Assembly: GCA_963771295.1 (NCBI GenBank)
Contig: CAVYTB010000011.1
Location: 466,528 to 530,527, forward strand
DNA from: Acidiferrum sp963771295
GTDB lineage: Bacteria > Acidobacteriota > Terriglobia > Acidiferrales > UBA7541
Length of the DNA: 64,000 nucleotides
Reading direction: 5' to 3'
Shown here piece by piece: positions 27,170-36,537 of this stretch. The notes below the pieces were generated by a model. The model was not told where the DNA came from. It did not search any database and saw nothing but the letters and a program-made list of their open reading frames with translations. Made by a program: the position numbers and the translations under genes. The stretch's first letter is position 1; every line of letters begins with the position of its first letter.

Positions 27170-28942
27170 TCACTTTGCATAAGTCTTTTCCATTTGCCCG
27201 ATCGCCCGCGCATAGTCCGCTCGCGCTTGGTTGAATCGGTACAGCGCTAGGATCTGGTTGTCGTTCGCTCGCGAAAGAGAGTCCTGCGCCGAAATCACTT
27301 CAATGTTGTTGGCCACGCCGGCGCTGAAACGGTCGCGCGCCTGCGCCACTTCGTCCTGTGCCAGCTTTACGCCCAGATTCGCCACCTGCACTTCGTTGCG
27401 CCCCGACCTCAAATTCAGCAGAGATGTCTTCACATCCAGCGCAATCTGGTTCCGCAGATCCGCTTTCTGCTGCTCTACTTTCTGGATTTCCAGGTCTGCC
27501 TTCGTCACTTGTGCCTTGATCCTTCCGCCGGTGATCAACGGAAAATTCAGCGAGCCCGTGTACTGGTAAGTCGGAATACCGTTTGACGGCGTAGTCCCGA
27601 AGTAGTCCCAATAGCCGTCGAATCGCACCGAAGGCAGCCGCTGGTATTGCACCGACTGCTTTTCGTACTTGGCCACTTTTACGTCCGCTTCCAGCGCCTT
27701 CCATTCCTGGCGTGTCGATAGCGCTTGATCGATGCTCGAGTCCACTTCCGGCTGCGGCGTCTCGAAAAAGCTCAGCGAGTCCGCCAACTCGATTTTCTGG
27801 CGCGGGTCCAGATTCAAAAGCTTGTTCAATCCGAATAGCGCAGCGTCGCGGTCGTTCTCCGCTTCAATCAGCCGTTGCTTTTCGTTCTGCAGTTCCACAT
27901 TCGCGCGCAGCGTGTCGATGCCGGTTCCTACTCCTTCTTTCTGCAGGTCCGCGGCTTGGTCATACAACGCTTGCGCCAAATCCACGCGCGACCGCGACGC
28001 TTCCACGTTCGCCACCGCGCGCAGCGTCCCGATATATTGCGAGACCACCAGCAGGATCACCGATTCCCGCGTCGACAAGCTCTGCGCCTTTGCCGCATCC
28101 ACGTTGCTGACCGACGCTTTGTAGCGCCGCCACAATGAAAAATCGAAAACCGAGGCGCCAAAACTCGGGCCCGCCGAAAAGAGCTCATACGGCCCGATGT
28201 GTCCCGGTATGTTTGGGAAGAGTGGAAGCCCGCCAAACTGCGCTTTTACGTTTACGCGATTGACCGACTCTGACGCTCGAAAATTCGCCTGCGGCAATAA
28301 ATCTGCCCGCGTGACGTTCTTGTCCTGCACGCTCTCCGCCGCATTGATCACCGCGATCTGTTGCGTCGGGTTCTGCTTCAACGCCAGGTCCACCGATTGC
28401 TCCAATGTCAGCCGCAGCGCTTCCGTCGGCGCGTTAGGCGGCAGCGCAGAATTGGCTGCGGTCTGCGCGCGAACTCCCGCCGGCCCGAGCATCAGGCCCA
28501 GGAACAACACATAAAATATGATCGAAGAACCTTTGCGCGTTGCCGGTTCGTCGCCGTTCTGCGACTTCTTTTCGTCCTGCAAGCTCACGATTTCTTTCAC
28601 AATCGCCTGGTTCAGGCATCCTTCCGCAATCAATTCACCGCCGCACTGGTGCATCTCTTTCAACAGCGCTTTTCCCGCATTGTCGATGAAGCTCACACCG
28701 CACAGGTTGACGCTGAATTTCTGCCGTGGCGCTGCTGCGTACAACTCACGCCAGCATTGCTCCAGCGCGGCAACCCACTGTCCTGCCAAGCGGCCTTCCA
28801 CACTCAGGACAGTCTTTCCGCGCTTGTTTTCTGTGGTGATTCGAAGCATATCCCCCAGCTCTCTGGCTTCATCCAAGTGCAAGTCAGCGGCCAAAACCAG
28901 TGAGTGTGAGAATCTTGTTAAGTCGTTTAGTGTCATGAGCAT
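27170..28942 (-). CDS. TolC-family outer-membrane channel with an N-terminal STAS-like domain
   Basis: A single 590-aa frame. Residues ~32-120 look like a STAS domain (MLRITTENKRGKTVLSVEGR, then FSVNLCGVSFIDNAGKALL). A typical signal peptide follows internally (~137-160: charged RKGSS, hydrophobic IIFYVLFLGLMLG, cleavage near VRAQT). The TolC repeat pair (two outer membrane efflux domains, LTLEQSVDLALKQNP onward) runs to the end. A cytoplasmic STAS domain ahead of a secretion signal makes little sense as one protein. A separate internal start before the signal peptide is likely, or a recent gene fusion. Other starts are possible at 28849. Confidence 0.8.
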   Translation of the reverse strand: MLMTLNDLTRFSHSLVLAADLHLDEARELGDMLRITTENKRGKTVLSVEGRLAGQWVAALEQCWRELYAAAPRQKFSVNLCGVSFIDNAGKALLKEMHQCGGELIAEGCLNQAIVKEIVSLQDEKKSQNGDEPATRKGSSIIFYVLFLGLMLGPAGVRAQTAANSALPPNAPTEALRLTLEQSVDLALKQNPTQQIAVINAAESVQDKNVTRADLLPQANFRASESVNRVNVKAQFGGLPLFPNIPGHIGPYELFSAGPSFGASVFDFSLWRRYKASVSNVDAAKAQSLSTRESVILLVVSQYIGTLRAVANVEASRSRVDLAQALYDQAADLQKEGVGTGIDTLRANVELQNEKQRLIEAENDRDAALFGLNKLLNLDPRQKIELADSLSFFETPQPEVDSSIDQALSTRQEWKALEADVKVAKYEKQSVQYQRLPSVRFDGYWDYFGTTPSNGIPTYQYTGSLNFPLITGGRIKAQVTKADLEIQKVEQQKADLRNQIALDVKTSLLNLRSGRNEVQVANLGVKLAQDEVAQARDRFSAGVANNIEVISAQDSLSRANDNQILALYRFNQARADYARAIGQMEKTYAK

Positions 28943-28970
28943 ACCGCTAGTTTAGGAGTTTATTTGAATT

Positions 28971-28998
28971 GGCATATGACCAAATAATGCCATATGCC
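28971..28998. promoter_or_regulatory. Inverted repeat upstream of efflux operon
   Basis: GGCATATG (28971-28978) and CATATGCC (28991-28998) form an inverted repeat 29 bp ahead of the longest possible start of the channel gene. It may also be read as two direct repeats (CATATGnCnAAAT). A binding site for the adjacent TetR protein is plausible, but it does not resemble the site at 29866. Confidence 0.4.
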
Positions 28999-29234
28999 TA
29001 AATGGAATTCTGTACGAAGTGCTTAAATATGGGCAAATTCCTCCCTCCCCTATACCTTATACGCGGCCGCTCGCCCCTTCATTCCTGCGCTCTTCCATTG
29101 ATCGTTTCGCACCGTCCGATTTCGACACTGGAATGCGTCTCTTGCGCAATAGCAATACGAAACAGCCGCTTAAGAAGTAACATCTATCCTTTACAGAACA
29201 CTGTTAAGTAATGATGAAAAAAAATATCGCTCCG

Positions 29235-29855
29235 TTATCTGGTTCTTTCTGACATTCCCGCAATTAGCGTATCTACAACGGAATGAATCACTTGCTCGCG
29301 CCCAACCCACGGAAAGCCCTCGTGCGTAATCAGCAGCGCCGTTACTCCGTGGACCCCACACCACAGCATTTGGCTCGTCAGCTCCACGTCACTCACTCGC
29401 AGTTTCCCCGATGCCTTGCAGCTTTGCACGCTGCGCCGCAAAAAATCGAACGCCTGCATCCCCGGTGAATCCGGTTTATCGTATTTCATTTTGTCGAAGT
29501 TTTCGGGCTTAGGCATCATGAATGCCGCCCGGTACTGGTGCGGATTCTCTACGCCGAAATGTACGTAGGCAATCAAGCCCTTCCTCAGGTGCTCTACCGG
29601 TTCGCCCGGCTGCTCCAGAATCCGCTTCAACACTATCGAAAGCCGCGAAAAGACTTCGTGGCAAACCTGCTCCAGTAGTTCTGACTTGTCTTTGAAATAC
29701 AGGTAGATCGTGGTTGGCGAGTACTCGATCCGGTCGGCGATACGCCGCATCGAAACCTGTTCATACCCTTCCTTAACGAACAGTTCGCTGGCCGCATCCA
29801 GGATTTCCTGCCGAAGGAACTTTTTCTGCCGCGCTTTGCGTTCTTTAACGCCCAT
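29235..29855 (-). CDS. TetR-family transcriptional regulator
   Basis: About 206 aa. The N-terminal helix-turn-helix is intact: ILDAASELFVKEGYEQVSMR then RIADRIEYSPTTIYLYFKDK. The C-terminal ligand domain resembles TetR_C members with the YVHFGVENPHQYRAAFM pattern. ATG 29855 is favoured since AAGGA lies 7-8 bp upstream, and the operator-like palindrome overlaps that region. It stands at the head of the channel-EmrA-EmrB genes on the same strand and is the likely repressor of that operon. Confidence 0.9.
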   Translation of the reverse strand: MGVKERKARQKKFLRQEILDAASELFVKEGYEQVSMRRIADRIEYSPTTIYLYFKDKSELLEQVCHEVFSRLSIVLKRILEQPGEPVEHLRKGLIAYVHFGVENPHQYRAAFMMPKPENFDKMKYDKPDSPGMQAFDFLRRSVQSCKASGKLRVSDVELTSQMLWCGVHGVTALLITHEGFPWVGREQVIHSVVDTLIAGMSERTR

Positions 29856-29865
29856 TAAAACCATC

Positions 29866-29880
29866 CTTAACGGCGTTAAG
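29866..29880. promoter_or_regulatory. Palindromic operator at the TetR gene start
   Basis: CTTAACGGCGTTAAG is a perfect 7-1-7 palindrome ending 10 bp before ATG 29855 and overlapping the ribosome-binding region. Size and position fit an autorepressor site. Only half-site-like TTAAG sequences are seen nearer the channel gene (about 29167-29210). Confidence 0.6.
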
Positions 29881-29945
29881 TATATTATCAAAGCGTCCTG
29901 GCGTCAACTCTTCCTATCCTTATGCTTATGCCTTGTGCCAGCTTC

Positions 29946-30413
29946 CTAGCGCCGCACCGCGATCGCTTGCATCTCAAAATGCCCGCCTCTCAGGATCGAT
30001 CCCGCTCCGATGAACGCTCGCGCCGGAAACTCCTTTGAGAAATACGTCTTGTAAGCCGCGTTGAATTTGTCGTAGTACGCCAGGTCCGAACAGAAAATCT
30101 GCACGTACACCAAATCGTCCATCGTCATATTGGCTTGCGCCAGTGTGGCCTTGTAGCTGTCCAGCAGCAGCTTGATTTCGTCCTCGATTTTCTCGGGCGG
30201 TTTCCCCGTTTTGGGGTCCAGTCCAATGCTGCCTGCCAGGTACAGCGTATCGCCCGTAAGAATGGCGTTGCTGAACGGCGCCTGCATCGGCTTGTCCGGC
30301 AGATTGATCGCCCGCCGTTTCGACGTGGAATCCGTTTGAGAAAATGCGCCATGCACCGCGACGAACACCGCCAGTCCCAGCAGCACCGCCAATACCGTTA
30401 TGCGACGCTTCAT
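29946..30413 (-). CDS. Exported RidA (YjgF) family protein
   Basis: About 155 aa. MKRRITVLAVLLGLAVFVAV is a signal peptide, followed by a RidA domain: APFSNAILTGDTLYLAGSIG and the C-terminal arginine region FPARAFIGAGSILRGGHFEM. Cytosolic RidA proteins deaminate reactive enamine/imine intermediates; an exported member is less usual. AGGAGG precedes ATG 30413. It is divergent from the broken M20 hydrolase gene across a short promoter region. Confidence 0.87.
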   Translation of the reverse strand: MKRRITVLAVLLGLAVFVAVHGAFSQTDSTSKRRAINLPDKPMQAPFSNAILTGDTLYLAGSIGLDPKTGKPPEKIEDEIKLLLDSYKATLAQANMTMDDLVYVQIFCSDLAYYDKFNAAYKTYFSKEFPARAFIGAGSILRGGHFEMQAIAVRR

Positions 30414-30548
30414 AAATAACCTCCTGAAATTGAGTTGATGCGCGAGTGTATTGCGCCACTTCCGCAAGGGCAAGCGGAAACCATCGGCGCATTGCGGCTA
30501 GCTTCCGCCAATCTGCTAAGATTCCTACACTCGTTCTCGGGGGTTGCC

Positions 30549-31920
30549 ATGATTCGGTGCGCCACGCACTGCTCAGTGTTCGTCTCGCTCACGTTATCTC
30601 TGTTCCTGATACTCGCCTTCGCACCGCCGCGCGGAGCCGCGCAAAGCGATCTCAACAACAAGATCGATAGCAATATTCAGGACTGACTCGGCACCTACAA
30701 GCATCTCCACGAAAATCCCGAGCTCTCCACCCAGGAAAAGGAAACTTCAGCGCTTGTCGCCGCGCAACTCAAAAAGCTTGGCTACGAAGTTACCGACCAT
30801 TTCGGCCAGTACGATTCGCCTGACACTCAGGCCTACGGCGTCGTCGCGGTTCTGAAAAATGGCCCCGGTCCCACGGTTTACGTTCGCACCGACATGGACG
30901 CGCTTCCCGTCACGGAAAACACGGGCCTGCCTTATGCCAGCAAAGTGAAGGTCAAGCGCCCCGATGGCAGCCAGGTCGGCGTGATGCACGCTTGCGGCCA
31001 CGACTTGCACATGACCGTTTTCCTCGGCACCGGCAAAATGCTCGCCGAATCCAAATCCCAGTGGAGCGGCACCGTCGTCCTCATCGGCCAGCCCGCCGAA
31101 GAAACCGTTGGCGGGGCCGCGGCCATGCTTCACGCCGGCCTCTTCACCAAATTTCCCAAGCCCGATTATGTTCTGGCGTTGCACGACACGCCCTGGGTTC
31201 TGGCCGGCAAAGTCGCTTACGTCGACGGCCCCATTCTCGCCGGCGCGGATTCCGTCGACATCACCGTCCGCGGCTACGGCGGCCACGGTGCCGCACCGCA
31301 AGCCACCAAAGATCCCATCGTCATCGCTTCGGAAATTGTCATGATGTTGCAGACCATCGTCAGCCGCGAAACCGATCCCCTCGATCACGTCGTCGTCACC
31401 GTCGGCTCCTTTCATTCCGGAACTAAGCACAACATCATTCCCGACGACGCGCACTTGCAGCTTACCGTTCGCACTATGACCCCACAGATGCGCGCTAAAA
31501 TTCTCGCCGGCCATTACCCGCATCACCAACGGCATCGCCCAAGCCGCAGGTGTTCCCGACGAGCGCAAGCCCATCATCGAAATCAGTAAGGATAGTGTTC
31601 CCGCCACCATCAACGACGCGGCGCTCACCAAGCGCGTCGCCATCGCCATGGAGAAATCGCTGGGAAAGGATAATGTCGTCGCGGGAAAACCCATCATGGC
31701 CAGCGAAGACTTCAGTCTCTTCGCGCTCACGCCGCCGAATCCGCCCATCGTGATGTTCTGGTTGGGAGCCAGCGATCCCGCGAAGTATAAGGATGCTGTC
31801 GAAAATGGAACGCGCTTGCCCGGTCCTCACTCCAGCGAATTCGCCCCATTACATGAGCCCGCCATTCGTACTGGCGTAGCCGCCATGACCACGGCCGTTA
31901 TCTCACTTCTCCCAAAGTAG
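30549..31920 (+). pseudogene. M20-family amidohydrolase/peptidase, broken
   Basis: From ATG 30549 a signal peptide region is read (FVSLTLSLFLILAFAPPRGA), then an in-frame TGA at 30684-30686. The same frame continues with LGTYKHLHENPELSTQEKE and the metal sites RTDMDALP and MHACGHDLHM. Near 31511 an extra base shifts the frame and coding continues as ITRITNGIAQAAGVPDERKP to the end at 31920, with MASEDFSLFA. Put together it is a full exported M20D hydrolase (hippurate hydrolase/aminoacylase type). Two lesions make the sequenced copy non-functional unless they are errors. Confidence 0.8.
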
Positions 31921-31965
31921 CGAGTCTCTCTCTATGGGCTGCCTGTGAATTTGCTTTTGTACTGG

Positions 31966-31981
31966 CCGACCTTCAGGTCGG
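31966..31981. repeat. CTTCAG-centred palindrome
   Basis: CCGACCTTCAGGTCGG is a perfect palindrome apart from its 4-nt centre. It lies between two convergent genes and belongs to the same type as those at 35791, 36623 and 36843. Confidence 0.6.
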
Positions 31982-31984
31982 TTC

Positions 31985-32866
31985 TCACGGTCTCGGCGTC
32001 GCCGAAGGTCCCGCTGATGGCGGCTGTTCACTGCTCGCCGGTGGGGCCTCTTTCCCCCCACTACCGATCGCTTCCTTCACAATCTCCGCAGCCCTCTGTT
32101 GGCTCAGCCGGCACGCGGGATCATAAATCCGGCACTGCGCTAGCGTGTATTTGCACCCGCAATCGCAACTCTCCGCGTTCAGTTTGTGCAACGCGACGGT
32201 GCGCTGTTCCGCCGTCAACTTCATCATATTCACGCCCGGCAGCATGCTGGCGCGGTCCGCATGCTTCAAGAAAATTTCACCCGTATCTTCGAACGTTCCC
32301 ACTTTTGCCGCCACCGGCAGATTCAGCAGCACGCGCACTTCCGTTTCGTACAGCGCGGGATTGTACAGCCCCACATGCTTCTGCACCACGCGCCCTTCGG
32401 CGTTAATCACAAACAGCGTTGGCAGCGCGGGAATTCCGCCGTACTCCATGCGCATCTCCGGCGTCGCCAGCACCACGGGATAATTGATGCCCTCGGCTTC
32501 GATCACCTTGTGCAGCGCTTCGTCATCATCGTCGTCCGTCAGCATTCCCACAATCTGCAGCTTATCCTTATATTGTTTCTGCAAGGCAATCAGGCTGGGG
32601 ATTTCTTCGCGGCACGGCCCGCACCAAGTGGCCCAAAAATTCAGCAGCACCACTTTCCCGCGCAGCCCTGCCAACGTCACCGGTTTCCCATCCACATCCT
32701 TCATCTGAAAATCGGGCGCAGGGTCGGGGTCGCGCACAAAACGGATGGTCATCTCGTCCTGCGCTGTCCCCAGCAATGGCAGCATCGCCGCGGCCGCGCC
32801 GATTCCCAGCGCGCACAGCAAAGTCCATCGCATTCGCGTCCGTCGATTTGGGAGTGCTGCGTTCAT
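31985..32866 (-). CDS. TlpA/redoxin-type thioredoxin-fold protein with Cys-rich C-terminal domain
   Basis: About 293 aa. N-terminal signal/TM segment, then a thioredoxin fold with the active site NFWATWCGPCREEIPSLIAL and cis-Pro ALPTLFVIN. Residues ~245-275 add a conserved Cys cluster, ESCDCGCKYTLAQCR followed by DPAC, which is not part of the thioredoxin fold and may bind metal. The tail is Pro/Ser-rich. It should act outside the cytoplasm in thiol-disulfide exchange, perhaps for cytochrome c maturation. ATG 32866 or 32833 are both possible. Confidence 0.85.
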   Translation of the reverse strand: MNAALPNRRTRMRWTLLCALGIGAAAAMLPLLGTAQDEMTIRFVRDPDPAPDFQMKDVDGKPVTLAGLRGKVVLLNFWATWCGPCREEIPSLIALQKQYKDKLQIVGMLTDDDDDEALHKVIEAEGINYPVVLATPEMRMEYGGIPALPTLFVINAEGRVVQKHVGLYNPALYETEVRVLLNLPVAAKVGTFEDTGEIFLKHADRASMLPGVNMMKLTAEQRTVALHKLNAESCDCGCKYTLAQCRIYDPACRLSQQRAAEIVKEAIGSGGKEAPPASSEQPPSAGPSATPRP

Positions 32867-33082
32867 TGGCCTAGATACGCCTATGTATAAGGATACCGAG
32901 ACCCGTCGGGAGAGGAAAGGGCGCAGTCGACCCGCGTTCACTCAAACTTCACCTGCCCTTGCAACCCTCACGCAACCAACAGAATCGTCTAAACTTGTTT
33001 GTTGCCGCGCATTAATTCTTTGTATCATTAGTTTCATTCCGATTGGACTCGTCTCTTTCTGTTCTAGCCGCTCTGGAGGGCT

Positions 33083-34669
33083 ATGAGGTTAGCTTCCGCC
33101 AACCTCTTGCTTGCTGCCTCTGTCGGCGCTTGTTCGATTTTCTTGATGGCCGCGGCTGGCCTCTCGCATTCTCGCGGCGCCAGCCAACCTTCTCCATCAA
33201 GCCAATCTGCGAAAATCACCATCGACTATCCTCTCGACGGCTCCGTTTTCCCGCCCGAAATCACTCCTCCCACTTTCCTCTGGCGCGATTCTAGCGATGC
33301 CGCGCAGCGCTGGGTGGTCCAAGTCTCTTTCGCCGACAGCGCCGAATCACTTCGCTTCGACGCGCCTGGCGAACACTTGCAAATGGGCGAAATCGATCCG
33401 CAAACCGGCAGTGGCGCCGAACTCGCGCAACTCACTCCGGAGCAAGCTGCAACGCGCACCTGGACTCCCGACGCCGACACCTGGACGAAGATCAAGCAGT
33501 CCTCCGTAAAATCGCCGGCCACCATCTCGATCACTGGCTTCGCCGCAGCCTCAGGCGACAATGCGAGTTCTCCCATCTCCACGGGCAGCGTCACCATTTC
33601 TACTCCCGTCGATCCCGTCGGCGCTCCCGTTTTCTATCGCGATGTCCCTCTCATGACCTCGCCTCACGCCGAGAAAGGTTCCATCCAGCCGCTGCCAACC
33701 TCCGCGCTTCCTCTCATCAAATGGCGCCTGCGTAACATTGCGGAGCCGCAAAGCCGCACGGTGATGACCGGCCTCTACACTTGCGCTAACTGCCATTCCT
33801 TTTCGCGCGACGGCAAAACCCTTGGCCTCGACGTCGATGGCCCGGAAAACGACAAGGGCCTCTACGCCCTCGTTCCCGTCGCCAAAGACATGACCATCCG
33901 CAATCAGGACGTCATTCGCTGGAGTTCTTTTCAGGAGCACCTCGGCGCCAACACTTCCGAACCTGCCGTCAAGCGCTTCGGGTTCATGTCGCAAATCTCG
34001 CCCGATGGCCAATATGTAGTCACCTCCATCGGCGCGCCCGGCGCTGCAAAAGCTACTCCGCAAAACGCAAATTCCGGCAGCTCTGTGCCGGAGCTCTCCG
34101 ATCGTCTCTTCAGCGTCAATTACAACGACTTCCGCTTCACACAAGTTTTTTATCCCACTCGCGGCATCCTCGCCTGGTACGACCGCAAGCTCGCCAAGCT
34201 CCGCCCTCTTCCCGGTGCCGACGATCCCCATTTCGTCCACACCAGCGCGTTCTGGTCGCCCGACGGCAAGTATCTGATCTTCAGCCAAGCCGAAGCTCGC
34301 GCTCCCTATCCTGCCGGCGCGAAAAAGCCCGAGTACGCCAACGACCCCAACGAAACGCAAATTCAGTACGACCTCTACAAAATTCCTTTCAACGACGGCA
34401 AAGGCGGCAAAGCCGAGCCCATCGCCGGTGCTTCCGCCAACGGCATGAGCAACAGCTTCCCCAAAGTTTCTCCCGACGGCCGCTGGATTGTTTTCGTCCA
34501 GGCTCGCAACGGCTTGCTCATGCGCCCCGATAGCAAGCTCTATATCGTTCCGTTCGCCGGCGGCACCGCGCGCCTCATGAACTGCAACACGCCGCTCATG
34601 AATTCCTGGCACACCTTTTCGCCCAGCGGCCGCTGGCTTGCCTTCTCCTCCAAAGCGCGCTCGCCTTAA
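33083..34669 (+). CDS. Exported haem-binding PD40 (TolB-like propeller) protein, N-terminal part of a frameshifted gene
   Basis: 528 aa. Signal peptide at the N-terminus, a c-type haem motif CANCH (234-238), then WD40-like PD40 repeats (SQISPDGQYVV, FWSPDGKYLIFSQ, KVSPDGRWIVFVQ, FSPSGRWLAFSSKARSP). It stops at 34667-34669 in the middle of the last repeat. The family continues directly into a YTR.YLTHID.DG segment and TPR repeats, which are found in another frame a few bases later (next entry). GGAGGG precedes the ATG. This is one gene split by a small deletion, about two bases, near 34667. Confidence 0.85.
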   Translation: MRLASANLLLAASVGACSIFLMAAAGLSHSRGASQPSPSSQSAKITIDYPLDGSVFPPEITPPTFLWRDSSDAAQRWVVQVSFADSAESLRFDAPGEHLQMGEIDPQTGSGAELAQLTPEQAATRTWTPDADTWTKIKQSSVKSPATISITGFAAASGDNASSPISTGSVTISTPVDPVGAPVFYRDVPLMTSPHAEKGSIQPLPTSALPLIKWRLRNIAEPQSRTVMTGLYTCANCHSFSRDGKTLGLDVDGPENDKGLYALVPVAKDMTIRNQDVIRWSSFQEHLGANTSEPAVKRFGFMSQISPDGQYVVTSIGAPGAAKATPQNANSGSSVPELSDRLFSVNYNDFRFTQVFYPTRGILAWYDRKLAKLRPLPGADDPHFVHTSAFWSPDGKYLIFSQAEARAPYPAGAKKPEYANDPNETQIQYDLYKIPFNDGKGGKAEPIAGASANGMSNSFPKVSPDGRWIVFVQARNGLLMRPDSKLYIVPFAGGTARLMNCNTPLMNSWHTFSPSGRWLAFSSKARSP

Positions 34670-34679
34670 CACCCGCCTG

Positions 34680-35624
34680 ATGCTTACGCACATCGACGCC
34701 GACGGCAACGATTCTCCTGCCATCATCGTTGACAACACTACCGCCGCCAATCGCGCCGTCAATATCCCGGAATTTGTGAACGTGCCGCCCAACGGCCTGG
34801 AAAACATCGATCCTGCCGCCACCAAGTTTTATCGCGTCGCCAACTCTGCCCACGATCTGATGCAGGCCAATCAAATCCCCGAAGCTATCGCTGAGTGGCG
34901 CAAAGCCCTGCAAATGGATCCCGACGACGCTCGCGCGCATTTCTATCTCGCCGTTGCGCTCACTCGCAACGACCAGGAACGCGAAGCCGTCGCCGAGTAT
35001 CGTAAAGCCTGCGCTCTCGATTCCCACCAATCCACTTGGTTCGCTCACCTCGCGCTTTCTCAGGTCAACACCGGCGATCCGCGCGGTGCCATCCTCAACT
35101 ATCGCAAAGCCATCGTTCTTGATCCTTCTAATGCCTGGGCGCAAGCCGACCTCGGCACCGTCCTCTACCAGACCGGCCAGACGCAGGAGGGGTACCAGCT
35201 CCTCCGCAAAGCTGTGCAAACCGCTCCCGACTTTCCGGATGGTCACAATCAGCTTGGCACCGTGCTCGCAAAAATGGGCCGCATGGACGAAGCCGTCGCG
35301 CAACTCCAGAAGGCGATTTCGCTCGCGCCCACTTCCGTCGAGTATCAGTTCAATCTTGGTTATGTCTTGATGTTGCGCAAAGACTACGCCGGCGCCGTTC
35401 CCGTGTTTCAGAAAGCTGTCGAGCTTAGTGAAGGAAAAGATCCGCGCTGCCTTGCCGCTCTCGCCGATGCTTACGAAAAATCCGGCCAGTCCACGCAGGC
35501 CATTCAATCCGCGCAGCAGGCTCTGGACCTCGCCATTCAGGGCCACGACCTGGAAATGGAAAAAAATCTGCGCGCCGCTCTAGAACGCTACGAACGCGAC
35601 GGCGCAAAATCCCAGCCCCGCTAA
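34680..35624 (+). CDS. TPR-repeat C-terminal part of the frameshifted PD40 gene
   Basis: The frame reads MLTHIDADGNDSPAIIVDNT and AANRAVNIPEFVNVPPNGLE, the normal continuation of the propeller protein above. About six TPR units follow (AIAEWRKALQMDPDDARAHF, AVAEYRKACALDSH, ILNYRKAIVLDPSNAWA, AVAQLQKAISLAPTS). There is no ribosome-binding site of its own and no signal peptide. Together with the preceding frame it would make an exported protein of about 840 aa. Confidence 0.8.
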   Translation: MLTHIDADGNDSPAIIVDNTTAANRAVNIPEFVNVPPNGLENIDPAATKFYRVANSAHDLMQANQIPEAIAEWRKALQMDPDDARAHFYLAVALTRNDQEREAVAEYRKACALDSHQSTWFAHLALSQVNTGDPRGAILNYRKAIVLDPSNAWAQADLGTVLYQTGQTQEGYQLLRKAVQTAPDFPDGHNQLGTVLAKMGRMDEAVAQLQKAISLAPTSVEYQFNLGYVLMLRKDYAGAVPVFQKAVELSEGKDPRCLAALADAYEKSGQSTQAIQSAQQALDLAIQGHDLEMEKNLRAALERYERDGAKSQPR

Positions 35625-36051
35625 TCTGCCGCAAATCTCGCTATTCCAACCGCGCCAGTACATCTCTGTCATCTGAACGCAGGCGCCGTTTTTGTGTTGT
35701 GTAGGGACCGCCTTCTGAGGCGGCCCGCTCACCACAAAATGACAGCCTCTGCGGTCCTGCTGGCCTGTGCTCTTCTCGCCTATGTAGTGGCCAACCTTCA
35801 GGTTGGTTCTTCTCTTTAGGGGGTCGGAGCTTCAGCTCCGACAAAATCTCGGCTGCGATTTTCGTCGTCATTCCGAACGGAGTCTGCGGAGTGAGGAATC
35901 TCTCTTCGTACTCGCAAGCGCCGTAGGCGCGGCACTCCGGTCCGGCCGCCGCCATCGCCGCACAAAACTCTCAACCTCGCCACACCGTTTTGCCGTCAAA
36001 CCCCTCCTCCTTTATCATGGATGATTCGCCACCTACATTCAGGAGACCCTC
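35625..36051. repeat. Intergenic block of palindromic repeats
   Basis: Elements in order: CCGCCTTCTGAGGCGG (35708-35723), CCAACCTTCAGGTTGG (35791-35806), GTCGGAGCTTCAGCTCCGAC (35823-35842), the GGAGTCTGCGGAGTGAGGAA repeat (35870-35908), GCGCCGTAGGCGC (35918-35930). No gene was seen. Confidence 0.7.
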
Positions 36052-36537
36052 ATGCCGCCCCACGATTCGCGCCAACCCCTCGACATCCTCCCCGTCCTCA
36101 AACGCGCCATCTCCAACCACTCCGTCCTCAACGAAGCCTTCCACTATCCCAAGCCCAGCTCCTTCTCCCGCGGCATGCGTATCGATCTCGATGGACTCGT
36201 CATTCTCCTCATCTCCGGCACCGCCAACATCGATGAACACGGCGCCACCGTCCATGTCGGCGACTTCCCCGGCCAGTGCCGCCGCACTTTCCAGAACATC
36301 ACCGCGCTGCTCGCCGCCGAGGGCGCCACGTGGAAAGATGTTGTGCGCACTTCGTGCTACCTTCGCGACATCGATCGCGATTACGCCCAGTTCAACGAAG
36401 AGCGCACCGCCTTCTACTCCCAGCAGGGACTCGACCCTCTCCCCGCCTCCACCGGAATCCAAGCCAAACTCTGCCGCCCCGACCTCGTGATCGAAATAGA
36501 AGCCATAGCCAGGTTCCACCAAACCCCCAAGCCGTAG
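36052..36537 (+). CDS. RidA-family (YjgF) protein
   Basis: The 161-aa product has the Rid fold: YPKPSSFSRGMRI, VILLISGTANIDEHG, FQNITALLAAEGATWKDVVR, and the C-terminal VIEIEAIARF. It lacks a signal peptide and is likely cytosolic. The usual RidA arginine of the AR.A.(V/I) segment is replaced (PASTGIQAKLCRPDLVIEIE), so deaminase activity is uncertain. AGGAGA precedes the ATG. It stands alone between two repeat-filled gaps. Confidence 0.82.
   Translation: MPPHDSRQPLDILPVLKRAISNHSVLNEAFHYPKPSSFSRGMRIDLDGLVILLISGTANIDEHGATVHVGDFPGQCRRTFQNITALLAAEGATWKDVVRTSCYLRDIDRDYAQFNEERTAFYSQQGLDPLPASTGIQAKLCRPDLVIEIEAIARFHQTPKP

Noticed and set aside
30747..31748. Long minus-strand frame opposite the M20 hydrolase
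   Set aside because: Gly/Asp-rich composition typical of an antisense shadow; the plus strand shows M20 metal sites.
33551..34825. 424-codon minus-strand frame opposite the PD40 gene
   Set aside because: Antisense shadow; it spans the frameshift only by chance and has no recognisable domain.
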